DNA of 64,000 nt from Planctomycetes bacterium ADurb.Bin069 (GTDB taxonomy: Bacteria; Planctomycetota; UBA8108; UBA8890; UBA8898). The notes below the pieces were generated by a model. That model saw only the letters and a program-made list of their open reading frames with translations, was not told where the DNA came from and made no database searches. Positions within the stretch are counted from its first letter, which is position 1; every line of letters starts with the position of its first letter. This document shows, one piece after another, positions 26,684-35,763 of this stretch. The DNA lies in contig MWEK01000023.1 in NCBI GenBank assembly GCA_002070955.1, positions 1 to 64,000 of the forward strand, given 5' to 3'. Position numbers and translations under genes: made by a program.

Positions 26684-27631
26684 ATGGGCCTCGCGTTGTG
26701 GCTGATCCTCGCTTCCGCGCCCGCCGGTCCCGACTCCGTGCTCGTCGAAGCGGGCTTCCGGGAGTTCGCGCGGCACGGCGTGCGCATCGCCGTCGCGGCG
26801 ACGGCGGACGCGCGGACTCGGGCCGAGCACGTCCGCGCCCGCTACGAGCGCGCCGTCGACATCGTGCGGGCGAACCTGGGTCTGGCGCCTGAGACCGGCG
26901 CCTGCGTGGTGGCGTGCGGCACGCGGCGCCAGTTTCGGAAGGTCGTCGAGCTCCTCGCCGGGTCGGCGCCGCCGGACTACGCCGAGGCGGTCGCCCTTCC
27001 GGCCATGCGCACCGTGGTGATTTCTCCGGCCTCCGACCCCCTCCAGGACAAGGCGCTGGCCCACGAGACGGCGCACCTGGCGCTGCACGCCCGCTTCGCG
27101 CGCATTCCCCGCTGGATCGACGAGGGGCTCGCGCAATGGGCGGCGGGCCAGGTGCCGGCCGACCGGGAGGTGCGCAACCTGCGCCACTGGGCCTTCCGGA
27201 ACGGCGTCATTCCCTTCGCGTCGCTGGCCGACGAGCTGCCGCGGCGCCACGACCTGGCGGCCTTCGCGTACGTGCAGAGCTTCAGCGTGGTTGCATACCT
27301 GATCATGTTCCGGGGAGGCGTGGAACGTCTGCTGGATGTCCTGGCGCGGGCGCAGAAGGCGCCGCTCGCGGCGGCGTGGGAACAGGTCTACGGCGAGACG
27401 GTCGAGGCGACCTGGGAAGATTGGCGGCGCTACGAGGCGCGGCGCTTCAGCGCGGCGGCGTTCCTGCTCCACGACATCCCCCTCTTTTCGTACCTTGCCG
27501 TGGTGCTAGTCGTCGCTTACGCGCGCTATCTCGTGCAGCGGCGCCGCTATCTGGCGGCGGAGGACGCGGACGACCCGGCTCCAGGCGCCGCGGAGGAACC
27601 GGCGGGCGCCGAGGATGCCTCCTTCCCGTGA
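26684..27631 (+). CDS. Membrane-anchored peptidase MA-like metalloprotease
   Basis: A protein of about 315 residues related to the peptidase MA-like domain. The zinc site is HETAH (near residue 126) followed by the glutamate of IPRWIDEGLAQW some 20 residues on, the gluzincin arrangement. It begins with a signal peptide or membrane segment (GLALWLILASAPAG) and has a second hydrophobic segment near the C-terminus (LAVVLVVAYARYL), so the catalytic part should face the periplasm with a short acidic cytoplasmic tail. ATG 26684 has GGAGG only one base before it and CATAAT just upstream; a start at 26666 is possible. Substrate unknown. Confidence 0.85.
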   Translation: MGLALWLILASAPAGPDSVLVEAGFREFARHGVRIAVAATADARTRAEHVRARYERAVDIVRANLGLAPETGACVVACGTRRQFRKVVELLAGSAPPDYAEAVALPAMRTVVISPASDPLQDKALAHETAHLALHARFARIPRWIDEGLAQWAAGQVPADREVRNLRHWAFRNGVIPFASLADELPRRHDLAAFAYVQSFSVVAYLIMFRGGVERLLDVLARAQKAPLAAAWEQVYGETVEATWEDWRRYEARRFSAAAFLLHDIPLFSYLAVVLVVAYARYLVQRRRYLAAEDADDPAPGAAEEPAGAEDASFP

Positions 27632-27653
27632 CGGGAAAATCGGCGCCCCGCAT

Positions 27654-27682
27654 TTGACCCTTGCGGCGGGTAAATCTACAAT
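27654..27682 (+). promoter_or_regulatory. sigma70 promoter for the lipoprotein/two-component operon
   Basis: TTGACC (27654-27659), 17 bases, TACAAT (27677-27682), about 75 bases before the ATG at 27759. Confidence 0.7.
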
Positions 27683-27758
27683 AGATGCGTTCGTCGAACG
27701 TTCGGGAGGAAGCGCCGCGCCGCAGGGCGGCGTCGCGCGTGCGTCCGGAGGTGACGGC

Positions 27759-29183
27759 ATGCGACGGTATCTGCTAGCGACTCTTCTTGCTGCGGTCCTC
27801 GGCGGCTGCGGCCGCGCCCCCGCGGCCGCGCCGCAGCCGGCGGCGTCTCCGGAGGCGCCGGCTGCGGCCGCCGCGCCGGAGGAGTTCGCGGAAGTGAAGG
27901 CCGCCCGGGCGAACTACGAGAAGGCCGTCGCGGCCAATCCCGGCAACCTGGTCGGCCTGCGCCGCCTCGCGGAGCAGAACTACGCCGTCGCCCAGAGTCG
28001 GGGCGACGGAGAGAACGCGAAGTTCTTCCAAGGCGAGGTCGAGCGCCTCGGCAACGCCTACCGCGAGTTCTGCGAGGGGATTTACGCGGCGGCGAAGCGC
28101 GAAGCCGACCGCTCCCCGGAGTGGCAGGCGCGCTACGATCGGTGGGTGCGGTGCGTGGAGGAGCTCAGACACAAGTGCCCCGGGAATGCCGCGCTGATCA
28201 CCATGGCGGAGGAGCGGCGGGATCGCGCCGTTCTCATGGAAAGGGCCACGACGTTGTTCGATATGGAGGCCCGCGCCGCCAAGGATGCCGTCGAACTGAG
28301 CGAGGATCCGACAACCGCGGCGGCGAAGCTCGCGATCTTCCGGGCGTGGATGCGCAGTTCGGGCCTGGTCAAGCCGGTCGAGGAGGATGCAACCGGGACG
28401 GTCGAAGATGATGGGGCGGGGGAGATCCTGAAAAAGATCGACGCCCTCATCGCCGAGTACGAGCAGAAGTGCGTCGCGGCGGCGTCCGCCGCCGAAGGCG
28501 TTGCGATCTACCGGGACCTGGAGTTTCTGTCGGATTTCCAGTGGGCCGGAGAGGGCGGGGAGGTGACGACCGAGGGCAGCGCCGTGAAGGTCGCCGCCGG
28601 CGATGCGGGCGGCAGCATCGAATGTCTGCACGACGACTGGATCGAGTTCGAGCTGATGCTCGAGGCGCGGCTCGGCGAGAGCGGCCGGCTCTGGTTCGGC
28701 GCGCGGCCCCAGGTCGTCGGCGACCGCAAGGAATACAGAAAGAAGTGCAAGGTGGAGCTGGAGGGCGGAGAGTGGCACGTCCTCAGGGTGCACGTGACCG
28801 CCGGAGAGCTCAGGATCGGCTTGATCGAGGGCGAGAACATCAGCATCGTCGGCGGGCCGATCAATCTGCCGCCCGTCGGGGGTGCGATCAAGGCGGGCTT
28901 CATGATCGGACTCGAGGCCGGCGTTGCGGTCGAGCTCCGGAATCTCAAGGTCAAGATCACCCGCGGCGGGGAGAGCTTCGTCACGGAGGACGAAAGTCCG
29001 TCGAAGCAAAAAGCGGCCGAGGAGCCTTCTTCGGACGAGGAGGAGGATGAAGATGATCCCGGCATGGAGCCGGGCGGGGTGGACCCCGGCGGCGAGGAAG
29101 AGGAGCCGGAAGGCGGCGACGAGGAGGAGGAAAGCGCCTCGGCGCTTTACCGCCGCGGCGCAGGGATCGTGCCAAACGCATGA
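27759..29183 (+). CDS. Lipoprotein with beta-sandwich domain and acidic tail
   Basis: A 474-residue lipoprotein; GGAGGTGA precedes the ATG, and the lipobox is LGGC at about residue 15. Residues 35-240 are helical and TPR-like (NYEKAVAANPGNLVGLRRLAEQNY). Residues 255-420 look like a concanavalin-type beta sandwich of the DUF1080 or LamG sort (IYRDLEFLSDFQWAGEGG, GRLWFGARPQ, EWHVLRVHVTAGELRIGLIEG, VAVELRNLKVKI). The last 50 residues are almost all Asp, Glu, Gly and Pro. It overlaps the histidine kinase gene by ATGA, which suggests it senses or binds the signal for that two-component system. Confidence 0.85.
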   Translation: MRRYLLATLLAAVLGGCGRAPAAAPQPAASPEAPAAAAAPEEFAEVKAARANYEKAVAANPGNLVGLRRLAEQNYAVAQSRGDGENAKFFQGEVERLGNAYREFCEGIYAAAKREADRSPEWQARYDRWVRCVEELRHKCPGNAALITMAEERRDRAVLMERATTLFDMEARAAKDAVELSEDPTTAAAKLAIFRAWMRSSGLVKPVEEDATGTVEDDGAGEILKKIDALIAEYEQKCVAAASAAEGVAIYRDLEFLSDFQWAGEGGEVTTEGSAVKVAAGDAGGSIECLHDDWIEFELMLEARLGESGRLWFGARPQVVGDRKEYRKKCKVELEGGEWHVLRVHVTAGELRIGLIEGENISIVGGPINLPPVGGAIKAGFMIGLEAGVAVELRNLKVKITRGGESFVTEDESPSKQKAAEEPSSDEEEDEDDPGMEPGGVDPGGEEEEPEGGDEEEESASALYRRGAGIVPNA

Positions 29184-29932
29184 CGGACAAGGAGGCAGTC
29201 GCCAAAAGCGCGCCGGAGAAGAGACCCGCCGAGCAGGCGCCGCAGTGGCAGGCCGATGTCGCCGCCATCGCGGGAAGCCTGGTGCACGAGATCAAGACCC
29301 CCCTGAGCACCCTCGGCATCAACATGCAGCTCCTGCTGGAGGACTGGGCGAAGGCCAGCGAGCCGCGGGAGCTCCGCACGGTCAAGCGGCTGACGCTGAT
29401 GCGCGGCGAGCTCAAACGGCTCGAAGAAATCCTGCGCTCGTTCCTGAGCTTCACGCAGCGCTACGAGCTGCGCCGCGAGGAGGCGTCGATCAACGAACTG
29501 CTTGACGGCGTCATCGAGTTCATCGCCGAGCCGCTCGGCCGCAAGCACATCCAGGTGCGCAAGAGCCTCGATCCCCGCGTGCCGCGCTTTCCCTTCGACG
29601 CGGGCCTCATCCGGCAGGTCTTCATGAATCTGGTCAAGAACGCGGAGGAGGCCATGCCCGGCGGCGGCGAGCTCATCGTGACGTCGGTGTACGAACCGCC
29701 CTGCGCCCTCGTCGACGTGATCGACACGGGCAAGGGCATTCCGGAATACCAGCGTTCCCGTCTCTTCGGCCTGTACTTCACCACCAAGCCCGAGGGTTCG
29801 GGGCTGGGACTGGCGTGGAGCCGCCGGATCGTCCAGGAGCACGGCGGGGAGATTCTGGTGCAGAGCGAGGAGGGCAAGGGCAGCCGCTTCACGGTGAAGC
29901 TGCCGGTGACCCGCGGGGATTGCGCTTCATGA
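29180..29932 (+). CDS. Soluble sensor histidine kinase without a sensor domain
   Basis: A 250-residue kinase. The H-box is SLVHEIKTPLSTL with His36; the N-box is NLVKNAEEAMPGGG, the G1 box DTGKGIP and the G2 box GSGLGL, so it should be active. Only about 25 residues precede the dimerisation helix: no membrane segment, PAS or GAF. The signal therefore has to come through a partner, and the upstream lipoprotein (ATGA overlap) or another membrane protein is the obvious candidate. Its stop overlaps the regulator start, also ATGA. It belongs to the NtrB-like group of HPK4 kinases. Confidence 0.95.
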   Translation: MTDKEAVAKSAPEKRPAEQAPQWQADVAAIAGSLVHEIKTPLSTLGINMQLLLEDWAKASEPRELRTVKRLTLMRGELKRLEEILRSFLSFTQRYELRREEASINELLDGVIEFIAEPLGRKHIQVRKSLDPRVPRFPFDAGLIRQVFMNLVKNAEEAMPGGGELIVTSVYEPPCALVDVIDTGKGIPEYQRSRLFGLYFTTKPEGSGLGLAWSRRIVQEHGGEILVQSEEGKGSRFTVKLPVTRGDCAS

Positions 29933-31323
29933 GCACCGGTTTCGAGCTGATGGCGTCCCATGTCCGATCGGGCAAGGACGTGAGCGTCCTGATCGTCGAT
30001 GACGATGCCGCCCACGCCGAGTCCTCCGCCGAGTGCCTGCGGATGGTGGGCTACACGGTCGACACGGCGGTGAGCGGCAAGGAAGCGCTCAAGGCCCTCG
30101 AAGGAACCCAGTACGATCTGCTCCTCACCGATCTGGTGATGAGCGACATGGACGGCATGGAGCTGATGCGCCGCGGTCTGCGGGTGAATCCCTTCATGGC
30201 CGTCATCGTCTTCACCGGCCACGGTTCCATTGAAAACGCCGTGGAGGCGATGAACGAGGGCGCCGCGGACTACATCCTCAAGCCGCTCAGCGTTGAGGGG
30301 CTCAGGATCAAGGTGGGGCGGGCGCTCGAGGCGCGGGAGCTCAAGCTCGCCAACATCGATCTCAGGCGGCGTTTGGACCAGAAGTTCGGGTTCGAGGGCA
30401 TCATTGCCAACAGCGCGGCGCTGCAACGGGTCTTGAAGAAGATCGAGCTGGTCGCCGACACCGATGTCGCCGTCTTGCTCGTCGGCGAGAGCGGCACCGG
30501 CAAGGAGCTGTTCGCCCGGGCGCTGCACGAAAACAGCCGCCGGCGCAACAACCGCTTCATTCCCGTCAATTGCGGCGCGATCTCGCCGCACCTGGTGGAG
30601 AGCGAGCTCTTCGGGCACGAGAAGGGGGCCTTCACCGGCGCGGCGTACCAGCGCAAGGGCCGCTTCGAATACGCGAACGGCGGCACGCTGTTTCTCGACG
30701 AGATCGGCGACATGCCCCTCGAGACCCAGGTGAAGCTGCTGCGCGTCCTGGAGGACGGCGAGGTGTACCGCGTGGGCAGCAACCAGGCGCAGAAAGTCGA
30801 TGTGCGCATCGTCTCGGCGACCAACCGGAATTTGGAGGAGGAAATCCGGAACGGCCGGTTCCGGGAGGATCTGTTCTGGCGCTTGAAGGGCATCCTCATC
30901 GAGATCCCGCCCCTCAGGGAGCGCACGAGCGACATTCCGGCCCTCGTGCACCACTACCTGAAGGAGTTCTCCCACGCCTACGGCAAGCAGATCGCGACGA
31001 TCGAACGCGAGGCGCTCTCGATTCTGTGTGCGTACCCCTGGCCGGGCAACGTCCGCGAGCTGCGCAACTGCGTGGAGGAGATGATCATCGTAGCCGAGAG
31101 CGACCGCCTGACGGTCGATTCGATCCCCGAGCGCATCCACCGGAGCAGCAAGCCCGAGGATCGCATGGCGGGCCTGGTGGGCGTCAGCATCAAGGATGTC
31201 GAGAAGGAGCTGATTCGCAACACGCTCGCCAGCGTGGGCGGCAACCGGCAGGAAGCGGCCAAGGTCCTGGAGATCGGCGAGCGCACGCTGTACCGCAAGC
31301 TGAAGCGCTACGGTCTGAGCTGA
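29929..31323 (+). CDS. NtrC-family sigma54-dependent response regulator
   Basis: A 464-residue regulator: receiver domain with phospho-acceptor Asp68 (LLLTDLVMSDMDG) and acidic pocket VDDD. The AAA+ domain has Walker A GESGTGKE (about 185-192) and the sigma54-contact loop GAFTGA (about 232-237). The C-terminal Fis-type helix-turn-helix is EAAKVLEIGERTLYRKLKRYG. It should activate sigma54 promoters when phosphorylated by the kinase upstream. I found no convincing -24/-12 promoter close by, so targets are probably elsewhere. Confidence 0.97.
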   Translation: MSTGFELMASHVRSGKDVSVLIVDDDAAHAESSAECLRMVGYTVDTAVSGKEALKALEGTQYDLLLTDLVMSDMDGMELMRRGLRVNPFMAVIVFTGHGSIENAVEAMNEGAADYILKPLSVEGLRIKVGRALEARELKLANIDLRRRLDQKFGFEGIIANSAALQRVLKKIELVADTDVAVLLVGESGTGKELFARALHENSRRRNNRFIPVNCGAISPHLVESELFGHEKGAFTGAAYQRKGRFEYANGGTLFLDEIGDMPLETQVKLLRVLEDGEVYRVGSNQAQKVDVRIVSATNRNLEEEIRNGRFREDLFWRLKGILIEIPPLRERTSDIPALVHHYLKEFSHAYGKQIATIEREALSILCAYPWPGNVRELRNCVEEMIIVAESDRLTVDSIPERIHRSSKPEDRMAGLVGVSIKDVEKELIRNTLASVGGNRQEAAKVLEIGERTLYRKLKRYGLS

Positions 31324-31629
31324 GGGAGAGCGCCCGAACGGCGCCCGCCGGCTGTCTGTCAGAATGGCAGCGATGGACGAGCGCGGCCTTGTGTGGTGCC
31401 AACTTGGCAGGTTTCAGGGCCGCCCGTTCGGCGAGCGGTTGTGTTTTAACCCCTTTATTAGCAGTGACTTGCGAACTGTCAGCCGGTCTTGGATGGCCGG
31501 AATGAGTTTTGCTTGGAGTCTGGCGTGTCGCGGTTCTCGGAGAACCGCCCGCGGGCGCCGAAGCGCCGCCGCGGAGAGACACGCGGCAAGGAGAAGAATC
31601 TGACGACAGGCGCGAGGAGATGACCGGCC
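31324..31629. other. dnaK upstream region with two perfect palindromes
   Basis: No gene seen. It contains TGCCAACTTGGCA (31397-31409) and CGGTTCTCGGAGAACCG (31531-31547), both perfect inverted repeats with a single central base, and an AT-richer stretch at 31440-31470. A CIRCE element is not present. GAGGAG ten bases before the dnaK ATG serves as ribosome binding site. Confidence 0.65.
31531..31547. promoter_or_regulatory. 17-base palindrome upstream of dnaK
   Basis: CGGTTCTC, G, GAGAACCG: a perfect 8-base inverted repeat about 83 bases before the start. It could be a repressor operator or a small hairpin in the dnaK leader. Confidence 0.45.
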
Positions 31630-33546
31630 ATGGGAAAAATCATAGGAATTGACCTCGGAACGACGAACTCGGTCGTGGCCATCATGGAAGGCTCGGAACC
31701 CATCGTGATCGCCAACGAGGAAGGCAGTCGGGTGACGCCTTCCGTCGTGGCCTTCACGGACAAGGGCGAGCGCCTCGTCGGCCTGCCTGCCAAGCGCCAG
31801 GCGGTCACGAATCCGAGGAAAACGATCTTCTCGATCAAACGCTTCATGGGCCGCCGGCACCACGAGGTGGGGTCGGAGGAGAAAACGGTGCCCTACGTGA
31901 TCGTGGGCGATCCGACCGACCAGGTCAAGGTGGTCGTGGGGGACAAGGAGCATTCGCCGCCGGAGATCTCCGCGATGATCCTGCGCAAGCTCAAGGAAAC
32001 CGCCGAGGCGTACCTCGGCGAGAAAGTCACCCAGGCCGTCATCACCGTGCCCGCGTATTTCAACGACAGCCAGCGTCAGGCGACCAAGGACGCCGGCACC
32101 ATCGCCGGCCTCTCCGTCGAGCGCATCATCAACGAGCCCACCGCGGCGGCGCTGACCTACGGCCTCAACAAGAAGAAGAGCGAGAAGATCGCGGTTTTCG
32201 ACCTCGGCGGCGGCACGTTCGACATCAGCATCCTCGAGGTCGACGAAGGCATCTTCAAGGTCCTGTCGACGAACGGCGACACGCACCTGGGCGGCGATGA
32301 CTTCGACAAGACCGTGATCGACTACATCGCCGACGAATTCAAGCGCAAGGAAGGCATCGATCTACGGCAGGATCCCATGGCGCTGCAGCGCCTCAAGGAG
32401 GCCGCGGAGAAGGCCAAGTGCGAGCTCTCAGGCCAGAAGACGACGGTCATCAACCTGCCCTTCATCACCGCGAACCAAGCCGGCCCCAAACACCTCGAGA
32501 TGGAGATCACGCGCGCGAAGCTCGAGAGCCTCACCGAGGAGCTTGTCCGCCGCACCCAGCGGCCCTGCGAACTGGCCCTCGCCGACGCGAAGCTGTCTCC
32601 CCGGGAGATCGACGAGGTGATTCTGGTGGGCGGCGCCACCCGTATGCCGGCCGTGCAGGAGCAGGTCCGCAAGATTTTCGGGAAGGAGCCCAACCGCTCG
32701 GTCAACCCCGACGAGGTCGTCGCGCTCGGCGCCGCAATCCAGGGAGGCATCCTGTCCGGAGACCAAGACCTGCGCGAGGTGCTGCTTCTGGATGTCACGC
32801 CGCTCAGCCTCGGCATCGAGACCCTCGGCGGCATCATGACCAAACTGATCGAGCGCAACACGACCATTCCGACGAGCCGCAAGGAGGTCTTCTCCACCGC
32901 GGCGGACGGGCAGACGTCGGTCGAGGTCAAGGTGTACCAGGGAGAACGCGAGATGGCCCAGAACAACCGCCTGCTGGGCAAGTTCATCCTGGACGGCATC
33001 CCGCCCGCGCCGCGCGGCGTGCCGCAGGTCGAGGTCTCCTTCGACATCGATGCCAACGGCATTCTGGACGTGGCCGCCAAGGACCTCGGCACCGGCAAGG
33101 CTCACTCCATCAAGATCCAGTCCTCCAGCGGCCTGACGGAAAAGGACATTGAACGCATGCGGCGCGAGGCCGAATCCCACGCCGGCGAGGACAAGCAGAA
33201 GCGCGAGCTGGCCGAGACGCGCAACACCGCCGACCAGAAGATCTACTTCACCGAGAAGCTGTTGCGGGACAACGAGAAGATCATCAACCCCGGGCAGCGC
33301 AAGACCATCGAGGAGCGCATCGAGGAGATCAAGCGGCTGCGCGACAGCGATGATGCGGGCGCCCTGCGCCGGGCCATCGAGGATCTCGACAAGGAGACCT
33401 ACAAGTTCTCCGAGGATCTGTACCGCCATGTCGGGGCCGGCGGGCAGGCGGGGCCCGGCGAAGCCCAGGCCGACCCGGGCGGCGGCGAAAAACGTCCCCA
33501 GGGCGAGGACAAGGTCGTCGACGCGGATTACGAGGTCAAGGAATAA
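31630..33546 (+). CDS. dnaK: Chaperone DnaK (Hsp70)
   Basis: A canonical 638-residue Hsp70. The nucleotide domain has [53 protein letters not shown] and [11 protein letters not shown]. The substrate domain has [14 protein letters not shown] and the YQGEREMA strand. The C-terminal lid ends in a Gly-rich linker and the VDADYEVKE tail used by co-chaperones. It is not flanked by grpE or dnaJ. The next gene is a secreted prolyl isomerase; the two are separated by their own TATAAT box, so they need not be cotranscribed. Confidence 0.99.
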   Translation: MGKIIGIDLGTTNSVVAIMEGSEPIVIANEEGSRVTPSVVAFTDKGERLVGLPAKRQAVTNPRKTIFSIKRFMGRRHHEVGSEEKTVPYVIVGDPTDQVKVVVGDKEHSPPEISAMILRKLKETAEAYLGEKVTQAVITVPAYFNDSQRQATKDAGTIAGLSVERIINEPTAAALTYGLNKKKSEKIAVFDLGGGTFDISILEVDEGIFKVLSTNGDTHLGGDDFDKTVIDYIADEFKRKEGIDLRQDPMALQRLKEAAEKAKCELSGQKTTVINLPFITANQAGPKHLEMEITRAKLESLTEELVRRTQRPCELALADAKLSPREIDEVILVGGATRMPAVQEQVRKIFGKEPNRSVNPDEVVALGAAIQGGILSGDQDLREVLLLDVTPLSLGIETLGGIMTKLIERNTTIPTSRKEVFSTAADGQTSVEVKVYQGEREMAQNNRLLGKFILDGIPPAPRGVPQVEVSFDIDANGILDVAAKDLGTGKAHSIKIQSSSGLTEKDIERMRREAESHAGEDKQKRELAETRNTADQKIYFTEKLLRDNEKIINPGQRKTIEERIEEIKRLRDSDDAGALRRAIEDLDKETYKFSEDLYRHVGAGGQAGPGEAQADPGGGEKRPQGEDKVVDADYEVKE

Positions 33547-33689
33547 CCGGTGGCTTCGTCTTCGCGCGCCCGCATTCCTATATAGCAACCGAGGCCGTGT
33601 GCCGATATAATTTGCGGATTGTGCACGGGTGCGCGGCGGCGCGCCGCCGCGCGGCGGTGGTATCCGGAATCACAGCAAAGGACCGAAGC

Positions 33690-35636
33690 ATGCGAACCTC
33701 ATTGGTGTCTGTCGCGGTCATCGCCGGCTGTCTGCTGGCCACGACGCTCGGGGCCGAGGAGAAGGTGCGGGCGCGCCACATCCTCTTTCCGGAGACGGAG
33801 GAGGCGAAGGCCAAGGAAGTGCTCGCGCAGCTCAAGGCCGGGACGCTGAAGTTCGAGGACGCCTTGGCGGATTCGATCGATGTCATGACGAAGCGCGCGG
33901 GCGGCGATCTCGGCACCTTTACGCGCCGGGTCAGAATGGATCCGGCCGTGCTCGAAGCCTGCTTCAAGCTCAAGGTGAACGAATACGCGCCGGAGCCGGT
34001 CAAGACGCCGTTCGGCTGGCATATTCTCCAGGTCACGGGACGGGAGGGCGAGCCCGACAAGCCGGGCGAGACGCCGGCGAAAACGGCCAAGACGCCCCCG
34101 GCCAAGCAGCCGATCCAGCCGGCGCAGACTCCCGCCAAGAAGCTGGTCATGACCGCCAAGGTCGCCAACCTTTTGGCGTCGGCGGGCCTGCCCGTCAACA
34201 TCGAGCTCACCATCGTCAACGAGGGCGCGGAGGCGGCCCAGGTGCTGCGCCCGGAGTTCTGGCCGCTGGGGCTTTCTTTCGCGCGCACGCCCGCGGCGGA
34301 GCAGGCCGCGCCGCTCAAGGCGGCCTACGCGGAGAGCCTCCCCGCGCCGGCGCTCGTGACCCTGCTCCCGGGGCAGGGCATGCTGGCCAAGCTCAATGTC
34401 TGGGATGTCTGGGACAACCTGGGGCAGGAAGGCTGGTGGGAGTTTGATTGGAGCGGCAAGGCGGTTCTCGATGCGTTGGGAGCGAAGCTCGACGGACTGA
34501 AGGCGGATGCTTCCTTCGCCGCGGCGCAGGAGCGGTGGAGCGCGCTGGCCGCGGCCGAGAAGGCGGGCTTCGACGTCCGCGTGATCTCGGGGGACAAGAA
34601 GTACTTCGCGGCTTTCACGTTCAAGGACGACAGCCGGTTCCTGGTGGAACTCGACCTCAAAACCCACGGCTCCGAAGCCGGCCACTTCATGAAGCTGGTC
34701 CGCAAGGATTTCTACAAGGGCAAGAAACTCGACCGGCTGGTCGCGGATGAGTTCGTGGCGGGGGGCGGCTTAGGCCGCGACGGGGTGGACTGGCCGGAGG
34801 AGACGGTCTACGTCTCGGACGTCAAGCTGGATGCCGCGCAGCTCAAAGCGCGGGATTTCGTCCTGGTCGCCAGGCAGAGCAAGTTCAGCTTCGAGGCCGG
34901 GAGCAAGTTCATGATCGTGCTCAGGGATTTGCCCGAGTACAAGCGCACGGGGGTTCCCATCGGCAAGGTGGTCGGCCGCTGGGACACCGTTGAGCGCATG
35001 GCGGCGCCCGATATGTGGCGCACCCAGGCGCAGAACCCGATCGCGTCGGTGCGGCTGCTGGAGGAAGGTCAGATCGATGCGTGGCTCGACAAGGGCGGCG
35101 CGGCGGCGCCCGCGGCGTTGCGGGTCGCCGAGCCCAAGGGGCCGCTGCCCAAGGCCGTGATCCAGACCGACCAGGGGGACATCGCGATCGAGCTCTACGA
35201 GGATGATGCGCCCAACACGGTGGCGAACTTCATCAGCCTGGCCGAGAAGGGTTTCTACGACGGTCTTAAGTTTCACCGAATCGTGCCCGGCTTCGTGATC
35301 CAGGGCGGGGATCCGGAAGGCACGGGGCGCGGCGGGCCGGGTTACACCATCAAGGACGAGGTCAACGGAAGGACCCACGTGGAAGGCGCCGTGGCCATGG
35401 CGAAGACGATGCGGCCCGACACCGCCGGAAGCCAGTTCTACATTTGCCTGGCGCGGACGCCGCACCTGGACAAGGACTATACGGTGTTCGGCCGGGTGAC
35501 GAGCGGCATGGAGGCGGTGCGGAAGATCGAGAACGCGAAGGCCGGCGCCATGACGAAGGTGACGATCACCGAGAAGCGGCCCGGCAGCACGTACGTTCCC
35601 GCGAAGCTCAACGAGAAGGCGCCGGCGGGCCAATGA
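33690..35636 (+). CDS. Secreted prolyl isomerase: parvulin plus two cyclophilin-like domains
   Basis: A 648-residue exported protein. The start at 33690 has AAAGGA upstream and a signal peptide (ending LGAEE). Residues 25-115 are a parvulin domain (VRARHILF, GGDLGTFTR, VKTPFGWHILQV). Residues about 297-433 align in order with a cyclophilin (GHFMKLVRKDFYKGKKLDRLV, KARDFVLVARQ, GSKFMIVLRDLPEY, GKVVGRWDTVERM) but lose the QGGD core, so this copy is probably inactive. Residues about 487-630 are an intact cyclophilin (FHRIVPGFVIQGGDPEGTG, GSQFYICLARTPHLD). A TATAAT at 33606-33611 is the likely -10 box. A strong terminator follows. It should fold periplasmic or outer membrane proteins. Confidence 0.93.
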   Translation: MRTSLVSVAVIAGCLLATTLGAEEKVRARHILFPETEEAKAKEVLAQLKAGTLKFEDALADSIDVMTKRAGGDLGTFTRRVRMDPAVLEACFKLKVNEYAPEPVKTPFGWHILQVTGREGEPDKPGETPAKTAKTPPAKQPIQPAQTPAKKLVMTAKVANLLASAGLPVNIELTIVNEGAEAAQVLRPEFWPLGLSFARTPAAEQAAPLKAAYAESLPAPALVTLLPGQGMLAKLNVWDVWDNLGQEGWWEFDWSGKAVLDALGAKLDGLKADASFAAAQERWSALAAAEKAGFDVRVISGDKKYFAAFTFKDDSRFLVELDLKTHGSEAGHFMKLVRKDFYKGKKLDRLVADEFVAGGGLGRDGVDWPEETVYVSDVKLDAAQLKARDFVLVARQSKFSFEAGSKFMIVLRDLPEYKRTGVPIGKVVGRWDTVERMAAPDMWRTQAQNPIASVRLLEEGQIDAWLDKGGAAAPAALRVAEPKGPLPKAVIQTDQGDIAIELYEDDAPNTVANFISLAEKGFYDGLKFHRIVPGFVIQGGDPEGTGRGGPGYTIKDEVNGRTHVEGAVAMAKTMRPDTAGSQFYICLARTPHLDKDYTVFGRVTSGMEAVRKIENAKAGAMTKVTITEKRPGSTYVPAKLNEKAPAGQ

Positions 35637-35665
35637 GGCCCGCGCGGCGGCGCGCGTGAAAGTTC

Positions 35666-35694
35666 GGCCCCGGCCCGGCGCCGGGGCTTTTTTT
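35666..35694 (+). terminator. Rho-independent terminator of the prolyl isomerase gene
   Basis: GCCCCGG (35667-35673) pairs with CCGGGGC (35681-35687), followed by seven T, 30 bases after the stop. Confidence 0.9.
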
Positions 35695-35710
35695 GTGCGC
35701 GGCCGTCGGC

Positions 35711-35740
35711 AAAAAAAAAGGACTCTCGCTGCGAGAGTCC
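35711..35740 (-). terminator. Rho-independent terminator of the histone-fold gene
   Basis: On the minus strand a perfect 10-base stem (GGACTCTCGC and GCGAGAGTCC, plus-strand 35720-35740) is followed by nine T (35711-35719). It sits 23 bases after the stop and faces the convergent terminator of the prolyl isomerase gene. Confidence 0.92.
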
Positions 35741-35763
35741 CTGAGTGCCGCGTCGGCGGAGAA

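Noticed and set aside
25361..27472. Minus-strand open frame of 703 codons
   Set aside because: It is antisense to the actin-like and peptidase genes and has no protein-like composition.
31440..31480. Possible CIRCE element before dnaK (TTAGCAGTGACTTGCG...)
   Set aside because: The left arm is similar to TTAGCACTC but the right arm does not match its reverse complement.
31480..31515. Possible sigma54 promoter upstream of dnaK
   Set aside because: The GG and GC pairs are too far apart for the -24/-12 consensus.
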